Shown: positions 16,940 through 26,201, counted from the first letter of the stretch. The stretch is 64,000 nucleotides of DNA from CAYURP01 sp964447175 (GCA_964447175.1 CAYURP010000007.1:12145-76144), one strand, 5' to 3'. Program-made: numbers and translations. Notes: generated by a model from the sequence alone, not told the origin.

Positions 16940-17794
16940 CTAATGTAAATAGGCTCGCAGGGATTTACTCCGCGAGGCGTGGCGTAACCTCCTTATGGCT
17001 TTTTCCTTTATCTGCCGGACTCTCTCCCGGGTCAAGCCGAATCTGGCTCCGATTTCCTCTAAGGTTAAGGCTTTTTCGGTGGTCAGTCCGAAGTATAGAT
17101 TCACCACCTCAGCCTCTCGAGGGTTGAGCGAATCCAATGCCCTTTCGATCTCCACTTTCAGAGATTCCACCAGCAAGGCTTCATCCGGGGCGGGCTGGAA
17201 TTCGTCCTCCAGCACGTCCATTAAGCTGTTGTCCTCAGACACGGAGAAGGGCGCATCCAAGGAAAGGTGGGAGTTGGATATCTTTAAGGTATCCGATACC
17301 TCCATCTCAGAGAGCTCCAGCTCTCGGGCTATCTCGTCCGGGGACGGCTCCCTTCCATATTCTTGCTCCAAGGAGCTTGAGATCTTACCGATCTTGTGTA
17401 AGGTGCCCACCCGGTTCAAAGGTAATCTGACGATCCTTGACTGCTCGGCTAATGCCTGCAGGATCGCCTGTCTTATCCACCAGACTGCATAAGAGATGAA
17501 TTTGAATCCTCTGGTCTCATCGAATCTTTTAGCAGCTTTGATCAAGCCGATGTTTCCCTCGTTGATCAAATCCGCTAAAGATAAGCCCTGGTTCTGGTAC
17601 TGCTTGGCTACACTTACCACAAACCTGAGGTTGGCTTTGGTCAACTTCTCCAGAGCAATCTGATCCCCCTCCTTTATCCTTTTAGCCAACCTTACCTCCT
17701 CCTGGGCTGTGATCAGAGGGGTCTCCCCGATCTCCCTTAAATAGAGATCTAAGGATCGGTCCTCATCCCTGTAGCGTCCTGACATCCTGGCCAA
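16940..17794 (-). CDS. rpoD: RNA polymerase sigma factor, primary (RpoD/SigA) type, short form
   Basis: 284 residues. Region 1.2 starts at DRSLDLYLREIGETPLI (about 12-28); region 2 has ANLRFVVSVAKQYQNQGLSL, DLINEGNIGLIKAAKRFD and FISYAVWWIRQAI (the melting and -10 elements, about 55-115); region 3 runs to about 200 and region 4 ends LTRERVRQIKEKAIRRLRH with the -35 helix. Region 1.1 and the non-conserved insert of E. coli RpoD are absent, as in the short primary sigma factors of Bacteroidetes and relatives. It could be the housekeeping sigma factor or a group 2 paralogue. It lies 20 bp downstream of an htrA gene on the same strand, so they are probably cotranscribed. Confidence 0.88.
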   Translation of the reverse strand: MARMSGRYRDEDRSLDLYLREIGETPLITAQEEVRLAKRIKEGDQIALEKLTKANLRFVVSVAKQYQNQGLSLADLINEGNIGLIKAAKRFDETRGFKFISYAVWWIRQAILQALAEQSRIVRLPLNRVGTLHKIGKISSSLEQEYGREPSPDEIARELELSEMEVSDTLKISNSHLSLDAPFSVSEDNSLMDVLEDEFQPAPDEALLVESLKVEIERALDSLNPREAEVVNLYFGLTTEKALTLEEIGARFGLTRERVRQIKEKAIRRLRHASRSKSLRAYLH

Positions 17795-17814
17795 TAGCCA
17801 CTCCTCCTTTTGGT

Positions 17815-19335
17815 TTAAGGTTTTATTGCCACATATATGGTGTTTCCGTCTCTATAGATTAAAAAGGGGATTGCTTTTTTTCTGTTCTCTAAGGATTTGG
17901 CTATTACATTATATTCCTTGATGTTTTTCACTTCTTTTTGATCTATCTCCAGAATGATGTCTCCTATTTGAATTCCCTTAATGTAAGCCGGGCTTCCTGG
18001 TTCCACGCCGGTCACCAGAACACCGGATCGGTACTCCACCTCATATTGATCTGCCAGGGCTTTGGTGGCAGTTGTAACCTCCAAGCCCAGCCATTCCTCT
18101 GCCTTCACTTCAGTCCCTCCGCTGTCTGCGGAGACAAAATCCGTCCGGTTGGCTAAAGTTACGTTGATGTCAAGCTCCTTCCCCTCCCGGATCACTTTAA
18201 GTTTTACTTTTTGCTCTGGAGGTGTCTCTGCCACCAGGAGTACGAACTGCTCAGCGTTTTTAATCTCTTTCCCGTTAAATTTGGTAATCAGATCGCCTCT
18301 TTTGATGCCAGCTTCCGCTGCCGGACCTCCCTCCTGAACCTGCTGTACCAGAACTCCATCACTGGAGGGTAAATTGAAAGCTTCCATCAGATCCTTATCC
18401 ACGCTTCTGATTATAACCCCCAGAAATCCTCTTGACACACCTTTGCCAGCAGCAAGATAGGGAAGAACTGACTTAACTAGATTAATGGGAACGGCAAAGC
18501 CTATTCCGATATTGAATTTCATCCCGGTAGGGTTAGTTATCGCACTGTTAATGCCGATAACCTGACCCCTTATATTTACCAGAGGTCCCCCGGAATTTCC
18601 CGGATTGATGGACGCATCGGTCTGGATAAAATTCTGATAATACGGGGTAAGATCCCCTCCGAAGTCCAGACCTTTTCTCCCCATGGCACTGATTACCCCT
18701 ACAGTCACGGTTCGATCCAGACCCAGCTGGGGGAAGGGATTACCAATAGCAATAGCCCAGTCTCCGACCCGGATCGAATCGGAATCACCTAACTCCACTA
18801 TTGGCAAGCTCTGCTCAGAATTGATTTTCAGAACGGCTACATCGGTCTCCTTGTCTGCACCCATTAGCTTTGCTTTGTATTCGCTTCCATCTGCTAATTT
18901 AACCCAGATGTCATCTGCGCCACTAACCACGTGATTGTTGGTCAGTATAAGTCCTTCTTCTTTAAAAATAAAGCCTGAGCCCAGGCTCTGGGTCTTCACT
19001 TTCCTGGGGGCCTGCTCCGTCTCTGGAACTTCCCCAAAGAATCTCCGAAAGAATTCATCGAAGGGGATAAATTGGTCCAGTCGCTGCTCCACCACCTTTT
19101 CTGCACTTATGTTCACTACGGCGGGACTGACTTTTTCAGCTACGGATACAAAGGGGCTCTGCTCTCCATAGAAGACCTCAGCTTTGGATGGAGGAAGTTT
19201 CTCTGATTCGACTGCTTTAGAAGGCGGGGAGAAGTCAAGCCCTGATCCAATGATTATTCCCACAACCACGAAAATAAGTGCAAAGATACCCCAGATAAAT
19301 GGATTTTTTGCTGACTTCATCTTCTCTTGTTGCAT
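17815..19335 (-). CDS. Periplasmic serine protease Do/DegQ-type, HtrA family
   Basis: 506 residues. Signal-anchor (about 12-32), protease domain with full triad (LTNNHVV His about 138, ETDVAVLKI Asp about 165, PGNSGGPLV Ser about 247) and two PDZ domains (about 300-380 and 415-505) each with the GSPA/GPAAEAGIKRGDLI-type motif. The LA-loop before the His (QRLDQFIPFDEFFRRFFGE) is of the DegP/DegQ kind, so this is the most DegP-like of the four HtrA proteins in the window. It precedes the primary-type sigma gene by 20 bp. Confidence 0.93.
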   Translation of the reverse strand: MQQEKMKSAKNPFIWGIFALIFVVVGIIIGSGLDFSPPSKAVESEKLPPSKAEVFYGEQSPFVSVAEKVSPAVVNISAEKVVEQRLDQFIPFDEFFRRFFGEVPETEQAPRKVKTQSLGSGFIFKEEGLILTNNHVVSGADDIWVKLADGSEYKAKLMGADKETDVAVLKINSEQSLPIVELGDSDSIRVGDWAIAIGNPFPQLGLDRTVTVGVISAMGRKGLDFGGDLTPYYQNFIQTDASINPGNSGGPLVNIRGQVIGINSAITNPTGMKFNIGIGFAVPINLVKSVLPYLAAGKGVSRGFLGVIIRSVDKDLMEAFNLPSSDGVLVQQVQEGGPAAEAGIKRGDLITKFNGKEIKNAEQFVLLVAETPPEQKVKLKVIREGKELDINVTLANRTDFVSADSGGTEVKAEEWLGLEVTTATKALADQYEVEYRSGVLVTGVEPGSPAYIKGIQIGDIILEIDQKEVKNIKEYNVIAKSLENRKKAIPFLIYRDGNTIYVAIKP

Positions 19336-19617
19336 TGGATCAGAGTATCCCCAACATTCAGTTACTCAAAAAACCTACTCTTTTTGGATTTTTATTGATC
19401 TCAATGGTGGTTTTGCTGTTTGATTTTAGCATACCTTCAAATAGTATTAAATAGAGGATTTCGCAGTCTCCTTTAAAAAATTCAATAAGTAATACGTATT
19501 CAATCACTTTCTGTTGCAAGCCCATATTAATTTTTTTGTTTATTTTATAGAATTTTCCCCTTTTTTCTTGACCATAGATTAGTTTCTAAGTTTATTTACA
19601 AAACGTCAGGAGGAAAG

Positions 19618-20961
19618 ATGAGAAAAGGCATCATTTTTTTTGTTTTTATTTTTCTGGTTTTGTTACAAATGAGTTTACTTCAAGCCCGGGAAAAAGAGGA
19701 GGTTTTAACCCTTTTCAACCAGCTGGAGCAGGTGATAATATCGGTATCCAATGCCATAAAGCCTGCAGTGGTCCATATTGAGGTGGTGAAGAAGGTCGGA
19801 GACATTAAATATCAGTCTATGGCCTCTGGTTTGATAATAGACAAAAAGGGATATATACTAACCAACGATCATGTGGTGGATAAGGCCCAGTCGGTTACGG
19901 TTACCCTTCCCAGCAAGCTGGAATATCCAGCTGAAATAATCGGAACAGATAAATTGACCGATCTGGCGTTGATAAAAATCCAGACTCCGGAAGAGCTGGT
20001 TGTAGCAAAATTGGGGAACTCGGACAGCGTTCAGGTGGGAGAGTGGGTGATCGCTGTGGGTAATCCCTACGGCTTTGATAGGACGGTTTCATTCGGAATA
20101 ATAAGCGGGAAGGGAAGGGTTTTGCCCAATCTTCCGGTGGAAATTCAGTTAATAAATGATTTCATTCAAACAGATGCAGCCATAGACCCGGGATCCTCCG
20201 GGGGTCCTCTGGTTAATCTGGATGGAGAGGTAATTGGAATAAACTCCATCTGGGTAGGACGAGGCCAGGGATTTACCATACCTATAAATACTGCCATTGA
20301 GGTGAAGAATAAGCTTTTGGAATCAGGAGATATCAAAAGAGGATGGATAGGAATAGCTGTCCAGCCCTTAAGCCGGGATTATGCTCGATACTTCAGCGAT
20401 CCTGAACTGGAGGGAGTAATTGTCTCTGATGTGGAACCTGGCTCGCCGGCTCAAAAGGCAGGTCTTCTGCCCGGAGACATAATCGTAGAATTTCAAGGGG
20501 AGAAAATACAAGCGGAAAAAGAGGATGATTTAAACAAATTCACCACCTCCGTGTCGCAAGCCCAGCCTGACCAACAAGCAAAACTGAAGATAAAAAGAGA
20601 AGGGAAACCCCGGGATATGGTTATTGAGGTGGGCACTAAACCCAAGGTGAGAGGGGATGAATATGAGACGGATTTGGGATTCACCGTGGAGGAGATTACG
20701 GATGCACTCTACCGGAGCAGAAGATTGGAGGATAAGGAGGGAGTCATAGTATCTTTTGTAGAAGTAGGCGGACCAGCGGGTGAAGCTGAGCTTTATGAAG
20801 GAGACATAATCAAAAAGGTGGAAGAGTTGTCAATAAAGGATATCCAGGATCTAAAAGATGCTCTCGAAAAACTAAAGGATGAAAAATACCTGATGTTTAC
20901 TGTTGTCCGGGGTAAAGACAAAAGGTTTGTTTTGCTGATAAAGGAGGGGAAGAAAATGTAG
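19618..20961 (+). CDS. Exported serine protease, HtrA family
   Basis: 447 residues behind a strong ribosome site (CAGGAGGAAAG). Cleavable signal peptide (about 4-23, ending LLQA). Triad intact: LTNDHVV (His about 85), TDLALIKI (Asp about 115), DPGSSGGPLV (Ser about 195; note GSSGG in place of GNSGG). Two PDZ domains follow (about 240-330 and 345-445). Divergent from the sigma/HtrA pair at 16.9-19.3 kb. Its TAG stop lies in the first five bases of a TGTAG repeat element, so the last codons may have been set by that insertion. Confidence 0.92.
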   Translation: MRKGIIFFVFIFLVLLQMSLLQAREKEEVLTLFNQLEQVIISVSNAIKPAVVHIEVVKKVGDIKYQSMASGLIIDKKGYILTNDHVVDKAQSVTVTLPSKLEYPAEIIGTDKLTDLALIKIQTPEELVVAKLGNSDSVQVGEWVIAVGNPYGFDRTVSFGIISGKGRVLPNLPVEIQLINDFIQTDAAIDPGSSGGPLVNLDGEVIGINSIWVGRGQGFTIPINTAIEVKNKLLESGDIKRGWIGIAVQPLSRDYARYFSDPELEGVIVSDVEPGSPAQKAGLLPGDIIVEFQGEKIQAEKEDDLNKFTTSVSQAQPDQQAKLKIKREGKPRDMVIEVGTKPKVRGDEYETDLGFTVEEITDALYRSRRLEDKEGVIVSFVEVGGPAGEAELYEGDIIKKVEELSIKDIQDLKDALEKLKDEKYLMFTVVRGKDKRFVLLIKEGKKM

Positions 20962-21012
20962 GCACAGATTCTATCTGTGTTTTAGATGGCACGAATAGAA
21001 TTCGTGCCAATA
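20957..21012. repeat. TGTAG-type two-hairpin element at the stop codon of an htrA gene
   Basis: TGTAGGCACAGAT at 20957 provides the TAG stop (20959-20961). Hairpins: CACAGAT/ATCTGTG at 20963-20979 and GGCACGAAT/ATTCGTGCC at about 20988-21008. It is close kin to the element at 16627-16678. The right end has decayed to CCAATA instead of CCTACA. The remaining 165 bp to the next gene show nothing further. Confidence 0.7.
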
Positions 21013-21177
21013 TTATTATAATCTTCCAATTAGATACAAAATCATTACAGTTATCCAGCGCTTTACTTTATAAAGGGGTCTTCTTTGTTTTAATCCAGAA
21101 GCTACCACTTCTTGTTAGGTAGGTTATCCAGGAGGGAAACTCTTGGTTAGTTGTTTTTATGTTAAAAGGTGTAAGGA

Positions 21178-23364
21178 TTAGGTTTTTCGCCCCTCGATAA
21201 GATATATTTTGCTGTCAGGATCTTCCATGGAAATCATAATCCCGTTTTTAAGCTCCGAGACACTAGTCTTAATTATTTCCCGGCTTAATAGATCCAGGAT
21301 ACGAATCCTTTTGCCTTTTATTCCAGCTTTACGGCAATCTAACTTAAGAATAAATGAGGTCTTGGGGGGATTCTCTTTGATGTAGAAATCGCCTTTGGGA
21401 TTTATCAAATAAAGCACTGCCATTTTTTCATTTCTATGCACCACTGCATCTATCTCCGGATCGGAAGTTTGAACCACAGATGTGGCATTGGTTGAGGATA
21501 AAACCTCCTCTAAAAATAGCAATTTCTGAGGAGCAAGCTGAGAGGAGATGTCGAAGGTGAAAAGGAATATCTCTCCCTTTCCTATTTTGAATTGACCCCC
21601 TACAACTTTGTTCTTAGTTTTAGCTTTGACGAAGTATTTTTTGGAAGAGTGGATAGAACCGAAAATTTGAGAAGTGAACTCATGATTATGAGCCATTATG
21701 CCCTCGATGCCGGATGCTGATTTGGTTCTGGCTTTAAGAGCCCGGGATAAAATCTCGCACTTCTTCATCCTTAGATCGAATTTGGGTAAAAGGCCAAACA
21801 AAATCAATGTTTTTCCTTTTTTAGCCAGTTCAACCAAAAAAGACTGAGATTCTGGATCCATAAATTCAGCACAGGGTATTAACAGGACTTTAAATTCGTT
21901 TAGATCGTTGCTTTTTCCCAGTTCAGGTATAAAATGGTTGTATTTCAAACTAACAAGGTCTCTGCTCAAACCCCAATGGGTTTGGTTTGTTAGGGTATTG
22001 ACATAATCGAAAGGTTTTTCAGATTTAAGGTGGGAGTACCAAATATAGGGGCGATAGTTCACTAAGGCTACGTCTGCGATAGGCTTCAGGTTTTCCAGTC
22101 CGATTTCCTGAGCAACGAAGTTGATCTTTTTTATATCCTCATAACTTGATTGGATGGCTCCGTCATTAGCCAGAGATGAGCCATACCAGTGGTCTCTTTC
22201 TACAAACATATACTGGCTGAATCCTTTAATTCCTGCTGAAAGTGCACTGCACAGGGTGAATTTGGTTAGTTTGGAATCTGATGGGAAATATTTTTTCTCC
22301 TCCTTAGGATTATCGGACCAATGACCATTATGCAGTAAAGAGGCCCAGGGTAAACGGGAGCCAGCAACGAAATGCCGAAGGTGGCGATGGACTTCCAGAT
22401 AGCTTTTGGAGATACCTTGACCTCCTCGTATCCCCACATCTATTCCGGTAAAGATCTCTTCACTGTTCAGAAGATGCCAGTTTAAAGGGAGTGAAAATTC
22501 TTTATTGAAGAAAACATTGGTGTAAAAATTAGCTGTGACCTCAAATGAAACATATAGTTCCCTCAGGTTCTTAAGGAAATCAACCAGATATTCTTCTTTG
22601 AACTGAATCCAATCGAAATACTTAATCAGATGATGAGGAGACTTTATCTTCAGGGATTTGGGAGCCTTAACATCCTCAAAACCCTTGTGTTTTTCTCTCC
22701 ATTCCTTGTTCAGATTCTGGATCTGCCCGTATTTTTTACTTAAAAACTCGGGGTATTTTGTATTCAAGTTATACTCTGAATAATCAGCCTGGAAAAGGTC
22801 GTAGTTGTGACCAAAAGAGAGTTGATGATCCAGCTGAATCAGAATCACTGGTCCTTTGGGATATATATAGTTTTTTATCACCTGGGTCAGGGCATAGATA
22901 TACCTTTTCACGTGACGTTGAAATACGGGATGGTTGTAAGAGGGGACATATCCAGATTTGACATTAACATGATTTGATATCTCTATTAATTTGTTCTGGG
23001 AGTCTCTGGCTAAAATATCGTGATTTTCAAAGATAAATTGAGGATAACCTCCGTTTTCCCATTCTGCGCCAATATAAGGTCCGGGCCTCAATATGGCTTT
23101 AAATCCAAACTCCCGTGCCAGCTCCAGAAAAACCACTAGATCCCTTCTGGGATCGGTCTCCCCCAAAAAATCAAAGCTTCCTAGCGAGTACTCGTGCAAA
23201 TTCCAGGGAATGCAGGTGGAAATTATCCTGAATCCAGCCTTCCTGATACGTTCGAAGCATATGGACCAAAACCTCTTATCTACCCGAAAGTAGTGCATTT
23301 CTGCTGCAAAAGGGTAATAGTCCTCTTTACCAACTATAAACTTATTGCCCTCGATTCTGATCAT
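21178..23364 (-). CDS. GH35-like (beta-galactosidase clan) protein with altered catalytic motif
   Basis: 728 residues, no signal peptide. The N-terminal TIM barrel follows GH35: AAEMHYFRV, IRKAGFRIISTCIPWNLHEY and LRPGPYIGAEWENGGYP (residues about 18-105). At the acid/base site, where GH35 enzymes have VQ(I/V)ENEYG, it reads IQLDHQLSFG: the catalytic Glu is Gln. A nucleophile Glu is also not obvious (LPWASLLHNGHW where an N-S-E-F block would be expected). C-terminal parts resemble the beta-sandwich/trimerisation-like region of GH42/GH35 proteins. Stand-alone gene with its own promoter. It may be a carbohydrate-binding pseudo-enzyme or a very divergent hydrolase. Confidence 0.75.
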   Translation of the reverse strand: MIRIEGNKFIVGKEDYYPFAAEMHYFRVDKRFWSICFERIRKAGFRIISTCIPWNLHEYSLGSFDFLGETDPRRDLVVFLELAREFGFKAILRPGPYIGAEWENGGYPQFIFENHDILARDSQNKLIEISNHVNVKSGYVPSYNHPVFQRHVKRYIYALTQVIKNYIYPKGPVILIQLDHQLSFGHNYDLFQADYSEYNLNTKYPEFLSKKYGQIQNLNKEWREKHKGFEDVKAPKSLKIKSPHHLIKYFDWIQFKEEYLVDFLKNLRELYVSFEVTANFYTNVFFNKEFSLPLNWHLLNSEEIFTGIDVGIRGGQGISKSYLEVHRHLRHFVAGSRLPWASLLHNGHWSDNPKEEKKYFPSDSKLTKFTLCSALSAGIKGFSQYMFVERDHWYGSSLANDGAIQSSYEDIKKINFVAQEIGLENLKPIADVALVNYRPYIWYSHLKSEKPFDYVNTLTNQTHWGLSRDLVSLKYNHFIPELGKSNDLNEFKVLLIPCAEFMDPESQSFLVELAKKGKTLILFGLLPKFDLRMKKCEILSRALKARTKSASGIEGIMAHNHEFTSQIFGSIHSSKKYFVKAKTKNKVVGGQFKIGKGEIFLFTFDISSQLAPQKLLFLEEVLSSTNATSVVQTSDPEIDAVVHRNEKMAVLYLINPKGDFYIKENPPKTSFILKLDCRKAGIKGKRIRILDLLSREIIKTSVSELKNGIMISMEDPDSKIYLIEGRKT

Positions 23365-23443
23365 CTAATTAATATACTAATATCCCTTTACTAAAGTTAA
23401 ACTTACAGAAGTCATATGAAGCAAATCTTTCAATATCACCATA

Positions 23444-23471
23444 TAATTAAATAAAATATAGGTTTTGTCAA
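23444..23471 (-). promoter_or_regulatory. Putative promoter for the GH35-like gene
   Basis: On the minus strand TTGACA (23471-23466), 16-bp spacer, TAATTA (23449-23444), giving a leader of about 73 nt. The rest of the 403-bp gap (23365-23767) is AT-rich without a gene. Confidence 0.5.
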
Positions 23472-23729
23472 CAAAAATCAATCAGAAAATGAAAATTTTA
23501 TTTTAAAGGGATCAGCATGAAAAGAGAACGTAATCTCAACTTATTGTAGATAAAAGAGTTATGAGTAAATATAAAACAGGATTGTGGTTTATCTATTGGG
23601 AGATTTTACTAGGAATCATAAATCGGACAAGTTTTGTACCTAGACTACAAGTAACTTATTTTTAAACAAGGATTTACAATCATAAAAAGTTATATACGTG
23701 ATTGTCGGTTAATTACTACATTTAATTTA

Positions 23730-23758
23730 TTGACTTCAAGAGTTAGTGATAATATATT
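23730..23758 (+). promoter_or_regulatory. Putative purL promoter, leaderless
   Basis: TTGACT at 23730-23735, 17-bp spacer, TATATT at 23753-23758. The purL ATG is at 23768, 9 nt after the -10, without a ribosome binding site, so a leaderless mRNA is likely, exactly as for the MFS gene at 154. Confidence 0.5.
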
Positions 23759-23767
23759 AAGAACCTT

Positions 23768-25990
23768 ATGAAAGAACCAAAAGTCGATTTGAAGCTGGCT
23801 AAGGATCATGGCCTTATGGGGGAGGAATACAAAAGGATCAAAAAGATCCTGGGAAGAACTCCTACCTATACTGAGCTGGGTATTTTCTCGGTGATGTGGT
23901 CGGAACACTGCAGCTATAAAAACTCAGTTGCTGTTTTGAAAACTTTGCCCCGGGAAGGTAAAAGCCTTCTGACTAAAGCCGGGGAGGAGAATGCCGGCGC
24001 AGTGGATATTGGGGATGGTCTGGCTATTGTTTTCAAAATGGAGAGCCATAACCACCCCTGCGCGGTGGAGCCCTATCAGGGTGCTGCTACGGGCGTGGGC
24101 GGGATTATGAGGGACATCTTTACCATGGGCGCAAGACCCATTGCCTGCTTGGATCCCCTTCATTTCGGAGAGCTGTCTAACCCCAGGGTGAGATATCTTT
24201 TCGATGGAGTAGTCCGAGGTATTGGAGACTATGGCAACTGCTTCGGGGTGCCGACTGTTGCTGGTGAAGCCTATTTTGAAGATTGTTATACGGGTAACCC
24301 TATTGTTAACGTTATGTCAGTAGGGGTGGTTAAATCTGACAGGATTGCCTGGGCTATTGCTAAGGGTAAGGGTAATCCTGTCCTTATTGTGGGCTCGTCT
24401 ACTGGCAGGGACGGTATTCACGGTGCCACGTTTGCCTCTGAGGAGATCTCTGAGAAATCTGAGGAGAGAAGGCCATCTGTTCAAATAGGTGACCCATTTA
24501 TGGAAAAGCTACTTTTGGAGGCATCACTAGAAGCAATAAGCAAGGATCTGCTCGTTGGGATTCAGGATATGGGCGCAGCGGGTATAACCTGCTCCACCTC
24601 GGAGATGGCTGCCCGTGGCAAATCGGGTATGGAGATCGAGCTATCTTTGGTCCCGGTGCGGGAGGAGAAGATGATTCCCTATGAGATAATGCTCTCAGAA
24701 TCCCAGGAGAGAATGCTGGTGGTGGCGAAAAAGGACAAGGTGAAAGAGCTTTTGAATATTTTCAAAAAATGGGGATTGAATTCAGTTATTGTGGGTAAGG
24801 TAACAGACGATGGAATGCTCAGAGTGAAAAATCATGGTAAGGTTGTAGCTGAGATTCCGGCAGATTGCTTAGTTCTGGGTGGTGGGGCTCCGGTTTATAC
24901 CCGGGAGAGAAAAAAACCTCAATATCTTAAGAAAACTTCGCAGCTAAACTTAGCTAAAATTAAAATGCCCGAGAATTTCAATCAGGTATTAATTGAACTT
25001 TTAAGTTCCCCTAATATAGCCAGCAAGAAATGGGTCTTTGAGCAGTATGATACTATGGTCAGAACCAACACTACAGTAGGACCCGGTTCGGATGCAGCTG
25101 TACTGAGATTGAGAAAAACCAAAAAAGCCATAGCTTTAACATCAGATTGTAATCCCCGTTTCTGCTATCTGAATCCTCGAATGGGAGGAAGGATCGCAGT
25201 GGCAGAAGCAGCCCGGAATCTGGTCTGCTCAGGAGCTCAGCCCGTGGCTATTACCAATTGTCTTAATTTTGGTAATCCCTACAAGCCTGAAGTATACTGG
25301 ACCTTCTACGAGTGTGTGATGGGGATGGGTGAAGCCTGCAGGAAATTCGAGACTCCGGTTACTGGGGGTAATGTCAGCTTTTACAATGAGGATCCGGAAA
25401 GAAAGGTCTTTCCCACGCCTGTGATCGGGATGCTGGGAGTAATTGATGATTTGAAACACATCACCACTCAGTGGTTCAAAGATCAGGGGGATCTGATTTT
25501 GCTTCTGGGCGAAAACAAGGAGGATCTGGATGGATCTGAGTATCTGAAGGTAATTCATAAAAAGATTTCAGGCAGTCCAAAGATCAATCTGGATGTTGAG
25601 AAAAAAGTTCAGGAGGTTGGTCTGGAGGGGATCAGAAAGGGGTTAGTCAAATCAGCTCACGACTGCTCAGAGGGAGGACTTGCTATTGCCCTGGCAGAGT
25701 GCTGTATAACTGCACCAGAACCAATCGGCGCGCAGGTGAACCTAAAGGATGAAATCAGACCGGATTGTCTACTTTTCGGTGAGTCTCAATCCAGAATTAT
25801 AGTGACTGTTCACGAAAAGGATTTGTACCAATTGGAAAAAATAGCTGATGAAAAATCTGTGCCCTTAACCCTATTAGGAGAGGTTGGTGGAAAAAGACTT
25901 AAGATAGGTAACTGGATCGATCTATCGATAGATGAGCTCAAGAATATATATTTTAGTTCATTGGGAAAAATAATGGAGGAAGCTGTTTAG
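23768..25990 (+). CDS. purL: Phosphoribosylformylglycinamidine synthase subunit PurL
   Basis: 740 residues, the size of the small (three-subunit) PurL. This enzyme turns FGAR into FGAM with ATP and ammonia in purine synthesis and needs PurQ and PurS, which are not in the window. Seen motifs: MWSEHCSYKNS (residues about 44-54), the ATP/Mg block MESHNHPCAVEPYQGAATGVGGIMRDI (first half about 94-105), DMGAAGITCSTSEMA and the second-half GGNVSFYNE. Two AIRS-like halves are complete. No neighbouring purine genes. ATG 23768 is chosen because it begins the conserved N-terminus. Confidence 0.96.
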   Translation: MKEPKVDLKLAKDHGLMGEEYKRIKKILGRTPTYTELGIFSVMWSEHCSYKNSVAVLKTLPREGKSLLTKAGEENAGAVDIGDGLAIVFKMESHNHPCAVEPYQGAATGVGGIMRDIFTMGARPIACLDPLHFGELSNPRVRYLFDGVVRGIGDYGNCFGVPTVAGEAYFEDCYTGNPIVNVMSVGVVKSDRIAWAIAKGKGNPVLIVGSSTGRDGIHGATFASEEISEKSEERRPSVQIGDPFMEKLLLEASLEAISKDLLVGIQDMGAAGITCSTSEMAARGKSGMEIELSLVPVREEKMIPYEIMLSESQERMLVVAKKDKVKELLNIFKKWGLNSVIVGKVTDDGMLRVKNHGKVVAEIPADCLVLGGGAPVYTRERKKPQYLKKTSQLNLAKIKMPENFNQVLIELLSSPNIASKKWVFEQYDTMVRTNTTVGPGSDAAVLRLRKTKKAIALTSDCNPRFCYLNPRMGGRIAVAEAARNLVCSGAQPVAITNCLNFGNPYKPEVYWTFYECVMGMGEACRKFETPVTGGNVSFYNEDPERKVFPTPVIGMLGVIDDLKHITTQWFKDQGDLILLLGENKEDLDGSEYLKVIHKKISGSPKINLDVEKKVQEVGLEGIRKGLVKSAHDCSEGGLAIALAECCITAPEPIGAQVNLKDEIRPDCLLFGESQSRIIVTVHEKDLYQLEKIADEKSVPLTLLGEVGGKRLKIGNWIDLSIDELKNIYFSSLGKIMEEAV

Positions 25991-26006
25991 CTGTTTTTTA
26001 TCTTGG

Positions 26007-26024
26007 GTGAAGCTAAAGCTTCAC
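26007..26024. repeat. Small dyad after purL
   Basis: GTGAAGCT, AA, AGCTTCAC, followed by ACTCCAC. Not followed by a T-run. Resembles the inner hairpins of the TGTAG elements (GGAAAGCT/AGCTTTCC) but lacks the outer repeat. Confidence 0.5.
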
Positions 26025-26146
26025 ACTCCACACAGTTAGAAGATTTATAAAGTTCTTGACAGAAACTTTAATATCTATTAAATTTATATAGTGATGAAAA
26101 GAATAACTTTCTATGTGTTGAGGTAATCATTAAAATCCGATTTTGA

Positions 26147-26176
26147 TTGTGATTATTTTCACAAATTACGTATAAT
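26147..26176 (+). promoter_or_regulatory. CRP/FNR-family-type operator and -10 box of the cytochrome gene
   Basis: TTGTGA TTATTT TCACAA at 26147-26164 is a perfect dyad containing TGTGA-N6-TCACA, the consensus of E. coli CRP-type sites. TATAAT follows at 26171-26176 and the start codon is at 26202. The dyad centre would lie near -27, overlapping the -35/-10 spacer, which fits repression better than classical activation unless another start site is used. No CRP-family gene is in the window. Confidence 0.55.
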
Positions 26177-26201
26177 ATACAGAGGAGGTGAGAAAGCTTA
26201 A

